NCBI GenBank assembly: GCA_951804985.1
Contig: OX638133.1
Location: forward strand, 77,506,367-77,570,366
Direction of reading: 5' to 3'
Source: Dryomyza anilis
Lineage: Eukaryota; Arthropoda; Insecta; Diptera; Dryomyzidae
DNA length: 64,000 nt
Shown piece after piece: positions 1 through 10,502 of this stretch (its first letter is position 1; each line of letters starts with the position of its first letter). Made by a program: the position numbers and the translations under genes. A model generated the notes under the pieces. The model was not told the origin of the DNA. It made no database searches and saw only the letters and a program-made list of their open reading frames with translations.

Positions 1-440
1 GCGGGACTCCAAAATTGATGGAATGTTTTTCTGAGAAAACACCATCCATCGCTACTCGTATTGAACGACCCTGGAGAAAACTCGATATCCATCGAATAAA
101 AAAATTGCCGACACCATATGCAATTAGTTTTGATACGAGGACTTCATGCCACACTCGATCAAATGCCTTCAAAATATCGAGAGCAATAGCCTTACTCTCC
201 CCGAAAAGGTGAATACAATTATTCCACTTTTCGGGGAGGACCGCCATCAAGTCACCGGTGAATCTGGTCTTACGGAAACCATATTGCCGGTCACTAAGTA
301 ATTCGTTTCGCTCCAGATAGTTCACAAGGTGGAAGTTTATTACGCTTTCCATTACTTTGGATAACGCAGAGCATATTGCAATGGGTCGGTAATTAGCAGG
401 GTTCGTTGTTTTTTTCACACGCAAATTAAAGAAAACTGTA
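1..440 (-). pseudogene. LINE (non-LTR retrotransposon) reverse transcriptase fragment
   Basis: The reverse strand translates without interruption as part of a non-LTR reverse transcriptase. In order it shows NPANYRPIAICSALSKVME (RT motif region 1-2), QYGFRKTRFTGDL (motif 2a/3), then ALDILKAFDRVWHEVLVSKL, which matches the conserved D-x-x-K-A-F-D-R-V-W-H catalytic motif A, and finally RWISSFLQGR. These are hallmarks of Jockey/I/R1-like LINEs. The frame runs off the left edge just before the region expected to hold the YADD box, so the catalytic second aspartate pair is not visible. The upstream end at about 440 passes abruptly into unrelated AT-rich DNA, so the 5' part (ORF1, endonuclease) is missing. 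The frame has no stop, which suggests a fairly recent copy. The clade assignment is by motif style only. It could also be a piece of a longer element continuing left. Confidence 0.88.
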
Positions 441-652
441 TTCATATTATAAAAATAAAATTAGTATAAAAATACGTAAGACGTGGTAAACACTTGACCA
501 CTGCGCATGATATATATATATCCGGCTCAGAATGACTAACTATAATTCTTACTTTACAAACTACCAAAGTTACCAATTTTAAAATTTTTATACCCTATGA
601 GGTACAGGATATATTAACTTTGTGCATATATTGTAACGCCCCTTAGGAGGTC

Positions 653-685
<33 letters not shown>

Positions 686-916
686 TGTTGTCTCGCTGTC
701 CGAATACAGAAAAACTTGAGAAATACTGATCAGAAAGCTATGAAATTTCGTCTGAATAAATTTTAGCCAAAAGTAGGAACTGAGTTTGAAAATGCACCAA
801 ATCGGTCAACGGACAATCCCACCTCCATACAAGTCACTTTTATACTAGTCACATTTAGGAACTAATAACTCGAAAAGTAATCAAGATAGTCCAAATATGG
901 ACGTGATCCGCCCACA

Positions 917-1667
917 TTTTTTTATACCCTACACTAAGAGTGAAAGGGTATATTCAGTTTGGTACGCCGTTTGTAACACCCAGAAGAAAGCATCTCCGGT
1001 ATGGAAAAGTATATATATTCTTGATCAGCATGACCTCCTGAGTCGATTTAGCGATGTCCGTCTGTCCGTCTGTCTGTCTGTCCGTCTGTCTGTCTGTCCG
1101 TCTGTCTGTCCGTCTGTCTGTCTGTTGAAATCCCTAAGACTTTTAAAATTGAAGAGCTAGATAAATGAAACTTATAACTTAGATTACTAATATACCTACG
1201 CTGTATGTGCGAAAAAATTGGCGAGATCGGTCCATGGTGACCTATGATCCGACCACTTATGTTCAAATACCACATATAAAATGTACATATAAAGATCAAT
1301 TTTTATGTATACGTGCTTAGGTAAACTTTGTTGGTCAAATATATATTGACATCATGCTCAAATACATGATAATAATGTTTTCCGGCGAAAAGACTTGTGG
1401 TTCACAAAAAAAAAAATCGAAATTCGGTACACCTACCCATTTGTAAATATGGGTATCAAATGAATGGAAATTCTTCAGCGATTGAATGTTTGTAGTTATT
1501 TTCAGGATTCATATACCCTGGTGACCTATTTAGCACTTTGAATGGTAACCACACATATGTGTAGGGTATTTATAGTCGGCTTAGACCGACTATAATTTTG
1601 ATAATCCTAACTATCATAATTACACCTACTTTAAAATTTCCCATGTGATCTAACCTTCCCAACTGGT
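917..1667 (+). mobile_element. Helentron-like / mini-me element, family A copy 1 (nested in B)
   Basis: This is a complete family-A copy. It opens with TTTATACCCTACACTAAGAG, then has the TATATATTCTTGATCAGCAT core and a (GTCY)n array at about 1057-1125. Near the 3' end it has GTGTAGGGTA, then a TAGTCGG..CCGACTA palindrome, and it ends CCTTCCCAACTGG. Family B sequence flanks it on both sides, so it landed inside an older B element. There is no coding capacity: the open frames across the GTCY array are simple-repeat artefacts. Confidence 0.88.
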
Positions 1668-1803
1668 TTTCATTAATCTCGGGTTTTCATAGTGGAAATT
1701 TGAACCGTAAATTACTAAAATCAAATCTATGAAATATTAACCTTCTGAGGATGGGGAGGTTCATCATAAATAAAAACTTTATAATTAAGGTACACAATTA
1801 AAT

Positions 1804-2075
1804 AATAATAATAGTTTGTCGTTCAGTCCTGTATAGAACTTCGGCCGTGTTCTCTCACCATTTTGAGCTGTGCTGTGTTTATTGCCGAATCCGAACGGCG
1901 GGTGAGAGCTTTTCATAGGCAATGTTTTACTCTCGTAGGTTTGCCATTTACTGACGAGAGGTAGCGCGGTATAGAAAAATGTTTCTATAAAAAATGTTGT
2001 TAGCCCCAGTCCAGGCTTGAACCGGGGACCTTTCGGCTCGCAGTCTATCGCACTAACCACTGAGCTACCGCGGCT
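1804..2075 (-). mobile_element. tRNA-derived SINE copy 1
   Basis: On the minus strand this begins GCCGCGGTAGCTCAGTGG, with a Pol III A box (TAGCTCAGTGG) and a B box (GGTTCAAGCC), followed by a ~200-bp tRNA-unrelated body and an (ATT)n tail. It is flanked by a perfect 10-bp direct repeat, ACAATTAAAT (1794-1803 and 2076-2085), a target-site duplication typical of LINE-mediated retroposition. It sits inside the 3' part of B copy 1. Five other well-preserved copies and one decayed fragment occur in this window. Confidence 0.92.
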
Positions 2076-2204
2076 ACAATTAAATATCCCACATAAATAT
2101 CCCCACCAAAAGTGTAGGGTATTCCATTGTCGGGTCCGACCGACTATAAAAGTCCGCCTCATGTGACCGAACTTACCCATGTGACCTAACTTTCCCAACT
2201 CGTT

Positions 2205-3296
2205 TCAATTGTTCTACTAAGAAGTTTTAGTTTCACTTTAGTTTTAGTCTGATAGTTGCACCGCTTAGCAACCTTAACAAACTTTATATGAATTCAACCT
2301 AGATATGGAATTTAAAAAATTCAAACTGAAAAAATATAAAAAAGAACACCACTTTTTATACCTGCAAAAAAAGTTGACCACATGCATGAAATGCAAAAAA
2401 AAATGGGCACAAAAGGTACAAACAGTTTTAATGATAGAAGCTGATATAAAGGTACTATAGAGTGATTGCAGTATAAAAATTGTAGGATAAGTCAAATCCG
2501 AAACAAAGTAGAACAAAGTAAAACAAAAGTGAACAGAACAATTGAGAAACCAAGTGTGCAACCCACTGACTGAGTGGTATAGATTTTCAACACTTTGTGG
2601 GTCGAATGAAAATACTTTTTTTTTAATTGTATATGAATTGTGTTCATATATGAAATGAAAAATTCAGTTCTATTCAAGCGATTAGCTGAATTTTTTACTA
2701 TATTTTTAAATACAATTTTTAAATTTTGTAGTTTTTATGTTATTTATTTTTTATTTTAATTTTTTTATTGCTTTATTTTAATATTTCATGTAATTTATAA
2801 ACATTTATAAAGCATATGACGCACGACAAGTACGGTCATTAAAAGAATAACACAAAAGCTACCCACAAACAAATCACAATCGCAAAATAAATAAATACAC
2901 AAATAACTGCATCAATTTCGGTATTGTTGCAATTGTGCATAATTGAAAACAATTAAGTATGCATTGTTTTTTAATATTATTATTTATTTAAATTAATTTA
3001 TTTTCATTGAACGGCATGCGGCACCGTGCATTTTAAATGTCATGCGAAATGCATTTAAAATTTATTTCTTATTTTCCGCATGTATTGCTGAAACATTTTA
3101 CACATTGCCTTGTTTAACTTGACGGAAATATTAACGCATACAAATATTTAATTATATATGTAGTATATATTTTAATATTTTAAATGCCTCGAAGTATGCC
3201 ATGCAATTTTTTAAGTTTGTTCGATAACTTTCGAAGTTCAATAATTGTTTTCAGTTTTCAGAAGCCAAAAATATTTTGTAAGAGTTTAAGTCATCT
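2205..3296. other. AT-rich sequence, no gene seen
   Basis: No convincing coding, RNA or mobile-element signature was seen. The short open frames on the minus strand (about 2274-2677) have low-complexity composition and no recognisable domain. Confidence 0.5.
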
Positions 3297-3545
3297 CATT
3301 ATAAACATATTATAATCATATTATAATATAAATATTGTAATCATATTATATTCATATTTTAATTATATTATATACGTATTATATTCATATTATAATTATA
3401 TTTGAATCATATTATAAATACATTATAATCAAATTATAACCACAATATGTTCATAATTCTATTATAATAATATTATAATCATACTAAAATATTACAATAA
3501 TAACTGTAATCATAGTAAAAGATATTATAATCAAAAATATATAAT
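3297..3545. repeat. Degenerate ATATTATAATC tandem repeat
   Basis: A run of about 250 bp dominated by imperfect 11-12 bp units of the form ATATTATAATC. It is a decayed AT minisatellite with no coding signal. Confidence 0.75.
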
Positions 3546-3775
3546 ATTTATTTTTTAAGTGTTTAAACCAAGGGTTGAAAGGAAAGGTTGTAAAAGAAAC
3601 TAAAATCCGTTTAAAATGGTTTCATTTGTAAAACAGAAACCGTAACCGAATAAACGGTTTCGTTTATATACCGGTTTTAAAAAAATATTGAAAAAGAATG
3701 AGAAACAAATTATTTTATTTTATATAGAAACTCTATGTTTAAATGTCATTTAAACATTTAATGAAATCTGGGGTT

Positions 3776-5231
3776 CCCAAAACAAAAACTTCTTGCTGTA
3801 CAAAAATATTCACATGTTGTGTTTTGAGATTTCCCAGAACGACGGTCTTAGGTGTGAACTTTAGAGGTGTTTTTCTTCTTGATGTTTAGCGGTAAAATGA
3901 ATTTAATAAAAACACATGCAAGCTGTTTGTTTCTTTTTTCTTCGCTACGCAAGTCTCGTTCACCGTCCGACTATGCATCTGTTTTGTGCTGTGTTGTTTC
4001 TTTCGCCACGCTAGTGTCGTTTGTGAATATCTGTTTAATTTATATAATTGTTGTTGTTTTGAATAGTTAAAAGTATCATGTAAAATTGAAAAATTATCCG
4101 TAAAAATTCTATGAGTGTATAATATTTTTTGTTAATTGTAAAATTATGAAGTTTTTCATAATTTCAGTTTTAAGTGCATTACTGTGCATAATTATAAGTG
4201 CATAATTATAAAACAAAAAAAGATATTTTAAATATGTGAACATTTCAACAGTGACCTAGTGTACTTACAAAGCAGATATTGCTTTTGGTGTTTTTGTTTT
4301 ATTTCGCCTATCATCTTTTTATAGTGCAACAACATAAAATGCGAAACCAACAACACATCACCCAAGCTTGTGATCGAAGTTTTCTCGGACATTTTTATAT
4401 ATCAAACAAAACTCGTGGGTATCACTTTTTAGAATCACAACTAGATTTCCAATAAATTGTAAACTCAATTGAAATTCTCAAGTCTAATTACAATATATCG
4501 ATAAATACTATTATTTCCATATGTTTTTTAGATATTTTAATCTAAACTCGAAAAATTTTAATGTTTTTAGACTATTTTTTTAGCATTTTAGAATTAATCA
4601 TACAACATTTTATGTACTACATAGTTCAAGCAAACGATACAAGTTACTAACTTTTTTTATCGGTTCTCATTTTTTAAATACACCCCAGACAAAATTTTAA
4701 GCAGGCAAGTGGTTCGAAACATCACATTTTATATGAAACTTTGTGGTAGGCAAAGGTGGGAATGTAGACAAAAGCTGCAAGTTCCCTGCTATAGCATGAA
4801 AATAAAATTGGTAGGGAACTGACAGGCATAGGTAGGGTATGGTAGCCAAACAGGTGTAAGACAAAATGGTAGGCACAAGCAGGGTAAAGTAGGCAATGTG
4901 CTGGAAGCAAAATGGTAGGGAAAGGTAGGAAAAGGTAAGGAGCATAAACATATAACATAATTCATCAGTTCCCATCCATCCCACAGTACCAAAAACTTCT
5001 TGTTGTACTATAACACCGACGAATTTTGGTTGTTAAATTTTCGCGAAAAACTCAAACGCTTCGATTCTCTATTGCTGGATTCGCATATGTTTTCTGAAGG
5101 AACTCCGAATTGTTTGTTATTGTGTTTGCAATTTTGCCAAAAAAAGTGATTGCAGAAAGCAATAACAAAACACGTGTGTATTAAAAACAATATGTGTTTG
5201 TTTTTGTACAGCAAGAAGTTTTTGTTTCGGG
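3776..5231. mobile_element. Candidate TIR element (CCCRAAACAAAAACTTC ends)
   Basis: The left end reads CCCAAAACAAAAACTTCTTG, continuing CTGTACAAAAA. The right end is its reverse complement with one mismatch in the first 31 bases, and weaker similarity continues to about 50 bp. A third, more diverged copy of the same terminus lies at 4985-5008, facing the right end, so a shorter ~247-bp unit (4985-5231) is nested in or derived from the larger one. No transposase frame is visible between the ends and no clear target duplication was identified, so the superfamily is unassigned. Confidence 0.6.
4690..4965. repeat. Degenerate GGTAGGNAAA-rich repeat
   Basis: Short words such as GGTAGGC, GGTAGGGAA and GCAGGC recur at irregular spacing. 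The reverse-strand open frames here (about 4697-4992) are products of this repetition rather than a gene. The reverse complement of the same vocabulary fills the tandem block at 5.4-6.0 kb, so the two are probably an inverted, decayed pair. A sequence opening in the same way (AGACAAAATTTT followed by GCAGGC) recurs near 29632. Confidence 0.5.
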
Positions 5232-5424
5232 CGTCATGACGGTTAAAACTATTTGCTGTGTACTTTTGATGATTATGTTGATATCAGCAATAATCTTCTG
5301 CAATACGCAAATCCACGTCAATACGGCACATTTTCACGTTTTAATTAAAACAATTCGCGTTGCAAAACGAGGAAAGTAAACACCGATGTTTTCAAATGAC
5401 TAAAATTTGAAATACTGAAAAATT

Positions 5425-5990
5425 TTGAAGGAAAAATTGATATTTGTAAACAAAAATTTCAGTCGACAACTTGTTGATCAATCATTTAAAACTTCAAAAC
5501 AAAAACTTTTTATAAACAAAATTTTCTGTCGACAACTTGTTGATCAAGCTTTAAAAATTTCAAAACAGAAATTCCTACACAATGTTCTACTCGCAGGCTA
5601 CATTTCCCTTTCAGTTTCCTACTATGAAGAAGCTTTTTAAAATTTCAAAACAGAAATTCCTATACAATGTGTTTCCCTGCTACTCGCAGGCTACCTTTCC
5701 CTTACAGTTTCCTACTATGAAGAAGCTTTTTAAAATTTCAAAACAGAAATTCCTATACAATGAGTTTGCCTGCTACTCGCAGTCTACCTTTCCCTTCCAT
5801 ATTCTGGCTATAAAGATACCTTTCAAAACTTACAGAAAAATGATTTTTCCTGCTAGGGGTAGGCTTGAACATACCAGTTTGCGGCGCAAATACTGCTATA
5901 GGGTGCCTGATTATTTTCAAAAATTCAAAATGCCTGCTATGCAATGTGTATTTCCTACCATATTCCTGTGAGTTTTCCTCAAAACTACTA
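5425..5990. repeat. Tandem repeats with 66, 85 and 93 bp spacing
   Basis: CGACAACTTGTTGATCAA recurs at 5464 and 5530, 66 bp apart. ATTTCAAAACAGAAATTCCT recurs at 5557, 5642 and 5735, followed each time by a CTACTCGCAG..CTAC segment. The growing period shows that each duplication added sequence. The long plus-strand frames across it follow the repeat and match no known protein. Confidence 0.7.
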
Positions 5991-6271
5991 CTATAATACC
6001 AGTTTCCTTGCATATTTTTTGTCTCTATCAACACAGTTTCCGTTACATACAAATTACTGAAAAGTAGCCGTTTTTACCCGAATTTGTCTGAAAAATTCTA
6101 AGTAATAAAAAAAAAATAGAATACAATAAGAATAATCATACTTTAAATATTAAGAAATATTATTTTTTAGATTTCGGGTATTAGTATTTATTTTGAAAAA
6201 TGTTTATATAAATGAGAAACAAAATTGCTTTTAAGATTTTCTAATAAACTATTTTTCCACAGAACTATACT

Positions 6272-7059
6272 TTTTTATACCCTACACCTATGAGGTACAG
6301 GGTATATTAACTTTGTGCATATATTGTAACGCCCCTTAGGAGGCGTGTCCGGTATGGAAAAGTATATATATTCTTGATCAGCATCACTACCCGAGTCCGT
6401 TTAGCCATGTCCGTCTGTCTGTCTGTCCGTCTTGCTGTCTTGCTGTCTTGCTGTCTTGCTGTCCGAATACAGAATAACTTGAGAAATACTGATCAGAATG
6501 CGATGAAATTTCGTCTCAATATAACTTAGCCAAAAGTAGGAACTGAGTTTGAAAATGAGCCAAATCGGTCAACGGACACGCCCACCTCCCATACAAGTCA
6601 CTTTTATATAACTCTTTCGGAACTAATAACTCGAAAAGTATTCAAGGTATAGTTATAAAATTTAAAACACATTGTTAGAATTCACCTAAAAATATGTGGT
6701 CCAAAAATGGGCGTGATCCGCCCTTTTTTTTTTTCATTATTTCCCGGGTTTTCATAGTGGAAATTTGATCCGTAAATTATTAAAATCAAATCTATGAAAT
6801 ATTAGCCTTTCAAAATTTTAAATATAGGCGTGGTCCGCCCAATTAAATTTTTCAATTTTTTTTTTTAGCTTTTTATACTTTATATACATTTTTAAATTAT
6901 GGGGATATAAGACGTAAATTTCTGATATATGAATAATATTCTGAGGGTTAATATCCCCACCAAAGGTGTAGGGTATTCCATAGTCGGGCCCGACCGACTA
7001 TAAAAATCCGCCCCATGTGACCGAACTTACCCATGTGACCTAACTTTCCCAACTCGTTT
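6272..7059 (+). mobile_element. Helentron-like / mini-me element, family B copy 2 (complete)
   Basis: This is a full-length ~790-bp copy. It has a TATACCCTACACC start with the inverted GGTACAGGGTATA just downstream, the TATATATTCTTGATCAGCAT core at about 6364, a GTCY array and CTTGCTGT repeats at about 6410-6462, subterminal GTGTAGGGTA, the CCGACTATA palindrome arm, and an AACTTTCCCAACTCG terminus. It makes the best reference for family B in this window. It is non-coding. Confidence 0.88.
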
Positions 7060-7137
7060 ATTATTATGTTACACAAATCGACAATTTTAAAGTTGAATTT
7101 TATATTAGGATGACCATAGGTAGAATGAAATTATAAA

Positions 7138-8008
7138 AACATTCAAAGGAAACGCCGAGAATAGAGCGCTTTAAATTATAGAGTTCACGCTATTATTTTA
7201 AGGGGTTAGTTAAATTTAATTGTAACACTATAAATTGAAATTTATCACAAAATTTTATATTTATCATTTAACAGAATTTGTATTCATGGCAGCAAAACAT
7301 AGTACATAGCCACGATTTGATAAAAGGGATATCGGAAATCTTAAAAATAACATCAATGATCAATAATGAGGAAAAGAGGTACATCGCAGGCAATAGCCAT
7401 TCGATCTGATGCTAATTGATAACGTAGTTTTACAGAAAATTAAAATTGACACTTTAGAAGAAAAGCCCCACATTAAAATTTTAAAGGTTTTAAAATGGCA
7501 GATTTCCATACCGGAGTTTAAAGTGATTTTAATTTTTTTCTTATAACTCATAACTGCCATTTTTAAAATGTTAAAACGTATACGTATTGAATAGTGTCAT
7601 TTTGACTACAAATTGTAAAAATTTTAGAGTGGGGTTCGAGCTCGTTCCTAAATTGCGAAGAAAATTGTTATGCAATATATTAGAAATTAAAATTTCTTTT
7701 AAATTCCATTGAGAATACTTCAGAAAATATTTTGAAATAAACCCAATAAAATTAAGATGGATCTTACAAAAGTTATGACCAGTCAAACGTAAAAAAATTA
7801 TATTTTAAGGTGTAAGTATTATGTTTTGCATAACTTCTATGGGTAATAGAAGAAATGTCAAATATTTCTAAGAGTACAATTTAAATATGATTCAAAAATA
7901 TCTCTATATAATATGTTTGATATATATATATATAACAAATATGTTTTCTACTAAAACCAAGCAAAATAAATATTTTCCTTACAAACTTTATATATAGAAT
8001 TATATAGA
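7138..8008. repeat. Duplicated block X, copy 1
   Basis: About 870 bp opening ACATTCAAAGGAAACGCCGA and closing near TATATAGAATTATATAG, matched by the block at 8748-9582 with substitutions and small indels. It lies between two B elements in opposite orientation. The minus-strand open frames inside it are preserved only partially between copies and match no family I recognise. Confidence 0.85.
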
Positions 8009-8010
8009 AA

Positions 8011-8748
8011 AACGAGTTGGGAAAGATAGGTCACATGGGTAAGTTCGGTCACATGGGGCGGATTTTTATAGTCGGTCGGGCCCGACTATGGAATACCCTA
8101 CACCTTTGGTGGGGATATTAACCCTCAGAATATTATTCATATATCAGAAATTTACGTCTTATATCCCCATAAATTAAAAAAATTATATAAAGTATAAAAA
8201 ACTAAAAAAAAAAATTTGAAAAATGTAATTGGGCGGACCACGCCTATATTTAAAATTTTGAAAGGCTAATATTTCATAGATTTGATTTTAATAATTTACG
8301 GATCAAATTTCCACTATGAATAATGAAAAAAAAAAGTGGGCGGATCACGCCCATTTTTGGACCACATATTTTTAGGTGAATTCTAACTATAAGTTTATAA
8401 TTTTATAACTATACCTTGAATACTTTTCGAGTTATTAGTTCCGAAATAGTTATATAAAAGTGACTTGTATGGGAGGTGTGCGTGTCCGTTGACCGATTTG
8501 GCTCATTTTCAAACTTAGTTCCTACTTTTGGCTAAAATATATTTCATCGCATTCTGATCAGTATTTCTCAAGTTATTCTGTATTCGGGCAGCAAGACGGA
8601 CAGACAGACGGACATGGCTAAACGGACTCGGGTAGCGATGCTGATCAAGAATATATATACTTTTCCATGCCGGACACGCCTCCTAAGGGGCGTTACAATA
8701 TATGCACAAAGTTAATATACCCTGTACCTCACAGGTGTAGGGTATAAA
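8011..8748 (-). mobile_element. Helentron-like / mini-me element, family B copy 3
   Basis: A near-full-length B copy on the minus strand. The 3' end (CGAGTTGGGAAAG on the plus strand) abuts block X copy 1, and the 5' end (GTGTAGGGTATAAA on the plus strand) abuts block X copy 2. It retains the core at about 8643-8668, a shortened GTCY array and the terminal palindrome. Confidence 0.87.
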
Positions 8749-9585
8749 CATTCAAAGGAAACGCCGAGAATAGAGCGCTTTAAATTATAGAGTTCACGCT
8801 ATTATTTTAAGGGGTTAGTTAAATTTAATTGTAACACTATAAATTGAAATTTATAACAATAAAAATTCAATATTTAACAGAATTTATATTCATGGCAGCA
8901 AAACATAGTACATAGCCACGATTTGATGAAAGGGATATCGGAAATCTTAAAAATAACATCAATGATCAATAACGAGGAAAAGAGGTACATCGCAGGCAAT
9001 AGCCATTCGGTCTGATGCTAATTGATAACGCAGTTTTACAGAAAATAAAAAGTGACACTTTAGAAGAAAAGGTTTTCAAATGGCAGATTTCCATACCGGA
9101 GTTTAAAGTGATTTTAATTTTTTTGTTAGAGAAATAACTCAATAACTGCCATAACTGCCAATGTTAAAACGTATACGTATTGAATAGTGTTATTTGGACT
9201 ACAAATTGTAAACATTTTAGAGTGGGGTTCAAGCTCGTTCCTAAATTGCGAAGAAAATTGTTATGCAATATATTATATTTCTTAGAAATTAAAATTTCTT
9301 TTAAATTCCATTGAGAATACTTCAGAAAATATTTTGAAATTAACCCAATAAAATTAAGATGGATCTTACAAAAGTTATGACCAGTCAAACGTAAAAAATG
9401 TATATTATAAGGAGTAACTATTATGTTTTGCGTAATCAAAAATTTCAAAAAGTACAATTTAAATATGATTCAAAAATATCTCTATATAATATGTTTGAGT
9501 ATATAAAAAATATGTTTACTACAAAAACCAAGCAAAATAAATATTTTCCTTACAAACTTTATATATAGAATTATATAGAAAAATA
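8748..9585. repeat. Duplicated block X, copy 2
   Basis: A direct repeat of 7138-8008, with an internal deletion relative to copy 1 near 9066-9075 and several small indels. B copy 3 occupies exactly the junction between the two copies, so either it landed at the junction of a tandem duplication or it took part in making it. Confidence 0.85.
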
Positions 9586-10498
9586 ATATGATTCTTTAAA
9601 AAAATACTGATCTCCAGACAAAATATCGATACATATACATTCATCGTAGTGACCTATCTTAAGCTGAATTTGGTATTGAGAAAAAAAAAGTATTTGTGTG
9701 AGAAAACACATCAATAATGACAACAACCAACGTTTACGTCTACACTTACTTTACGTTTATCTCCTGCACAACAACGTAATAAAGAGTAAATCCACTGCGA
9801 ACTTTGCAAACATTTTCGCCATCACAAAGAATATGTAGAAGTACGTAAAACTTTATGTTATTTTTTACAATTTTTTTTATACTTTTTTACTAAATTATAT
9901 TGTGTGTGTTTTTGCATGTCTTTTACACCCACAGCTCAAAATGCGACAGTAGTACATAAAAACGTAATGGCAAAAGATGCAGACATGCAATTGGCAATAC
10001 TTTTCACCAACGTTGCCAACGAGAAAAGTATAAAAAGAAAAATATAAAATATAGCACCAAATACAACAATCGATATATACAAAAATATAATGGCAAACAA
10101 AACAAAAAATTTACGTGAGTTAATAAAATAAAAGTTTTTATGGTTGACAGAAAATAGAATTTACATTTTGGTGACAAAAAATAAAAGAAAAATCAATATT
10201 CAAGGAAGTTTATAGAGTTTTCTGATGAATAATGTTTGGCAGAGAAATGAATTTAATTTGATACGGGTTTTGAAGTGGTAAAGAATTATATGGTTGGGTT
10301 TTTCTTATACGTGACTTAGGAAAAATGTTCACATTAATCAATATTTAAAAGATATTCATATTTTTATATGTTATTCAATTGTGTGTTTTCAATTATATGC
10401 ATTTTTTTTGTGATATTTTAAGAAATTATAAATGTTTGTTAGAAATAATTGTACATATGCAAAGAATTATGAAAACCATAGATATTATGCAATAGATT
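9586..10498. other. Non-repetitive AT-rich DNA
   Basis: No coding or element signature was seen. The part at 9.70-10.05 kb is slightly GC-richer and may be unique non-coding DNA. Confidence 0.45.
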
Positions 10499-10502
10499 AA
10501 AT

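Larger units (their letters stand above)
586..2204 (+). mobile_element. Helentron-like / mini-me element, family B copy 1 (interrupted)
   Basis: The element starts TTTTATACCCTATGAGG and ends with a CCGACTATA hairpin followed by CCATGTGACCTAACTTTCC. It carries a (GTCY)n array near 651-710. Its body matches the B copies at 6.3, 8.0 and 13.6 kb. Two later insertions split it: a family-A element and a SINE, and the B sequence resumes exactly after each. This copy has lost the core between the 5' end and the GTCY array. Mini-me and HINE elements are known as non-autonomous Helentron relatives with short subterminal inverted repeats (CCTACAC..GTGTAGG) and a 3' palindrome. That structure is visible here, and the assignment to Helentrons is inference. 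Confidence 0.85.

Noticed and set aside
897..1299. Open frames on both strands across the GTCY array (87 and 83 codons; also at 19.5, 42.6, 43.7 and 47.6 kb)
   Set aside because: They are translations of the mini-me/Helentron-like repeats (VCLSVCLSV, TDRQTDRQT) and recur with the element, so they are not genes.
4697..4992. Three overlapping minus-strand frames, 67-95 codons, hydrophobic
   Set aside because: Three different phases of one degenerate GTAGG repeat are all open; no phase shows codon conservation or a domain.
7360..9457. Minus-strand frames MAVMSYKK.., MTGHNFCK.. and MYFLKFLI..
   Set aside because: They lie in duplicated block X. The similar pair reflects the duplication, the frames are offset by indels between copies, and I recognise no protein family.
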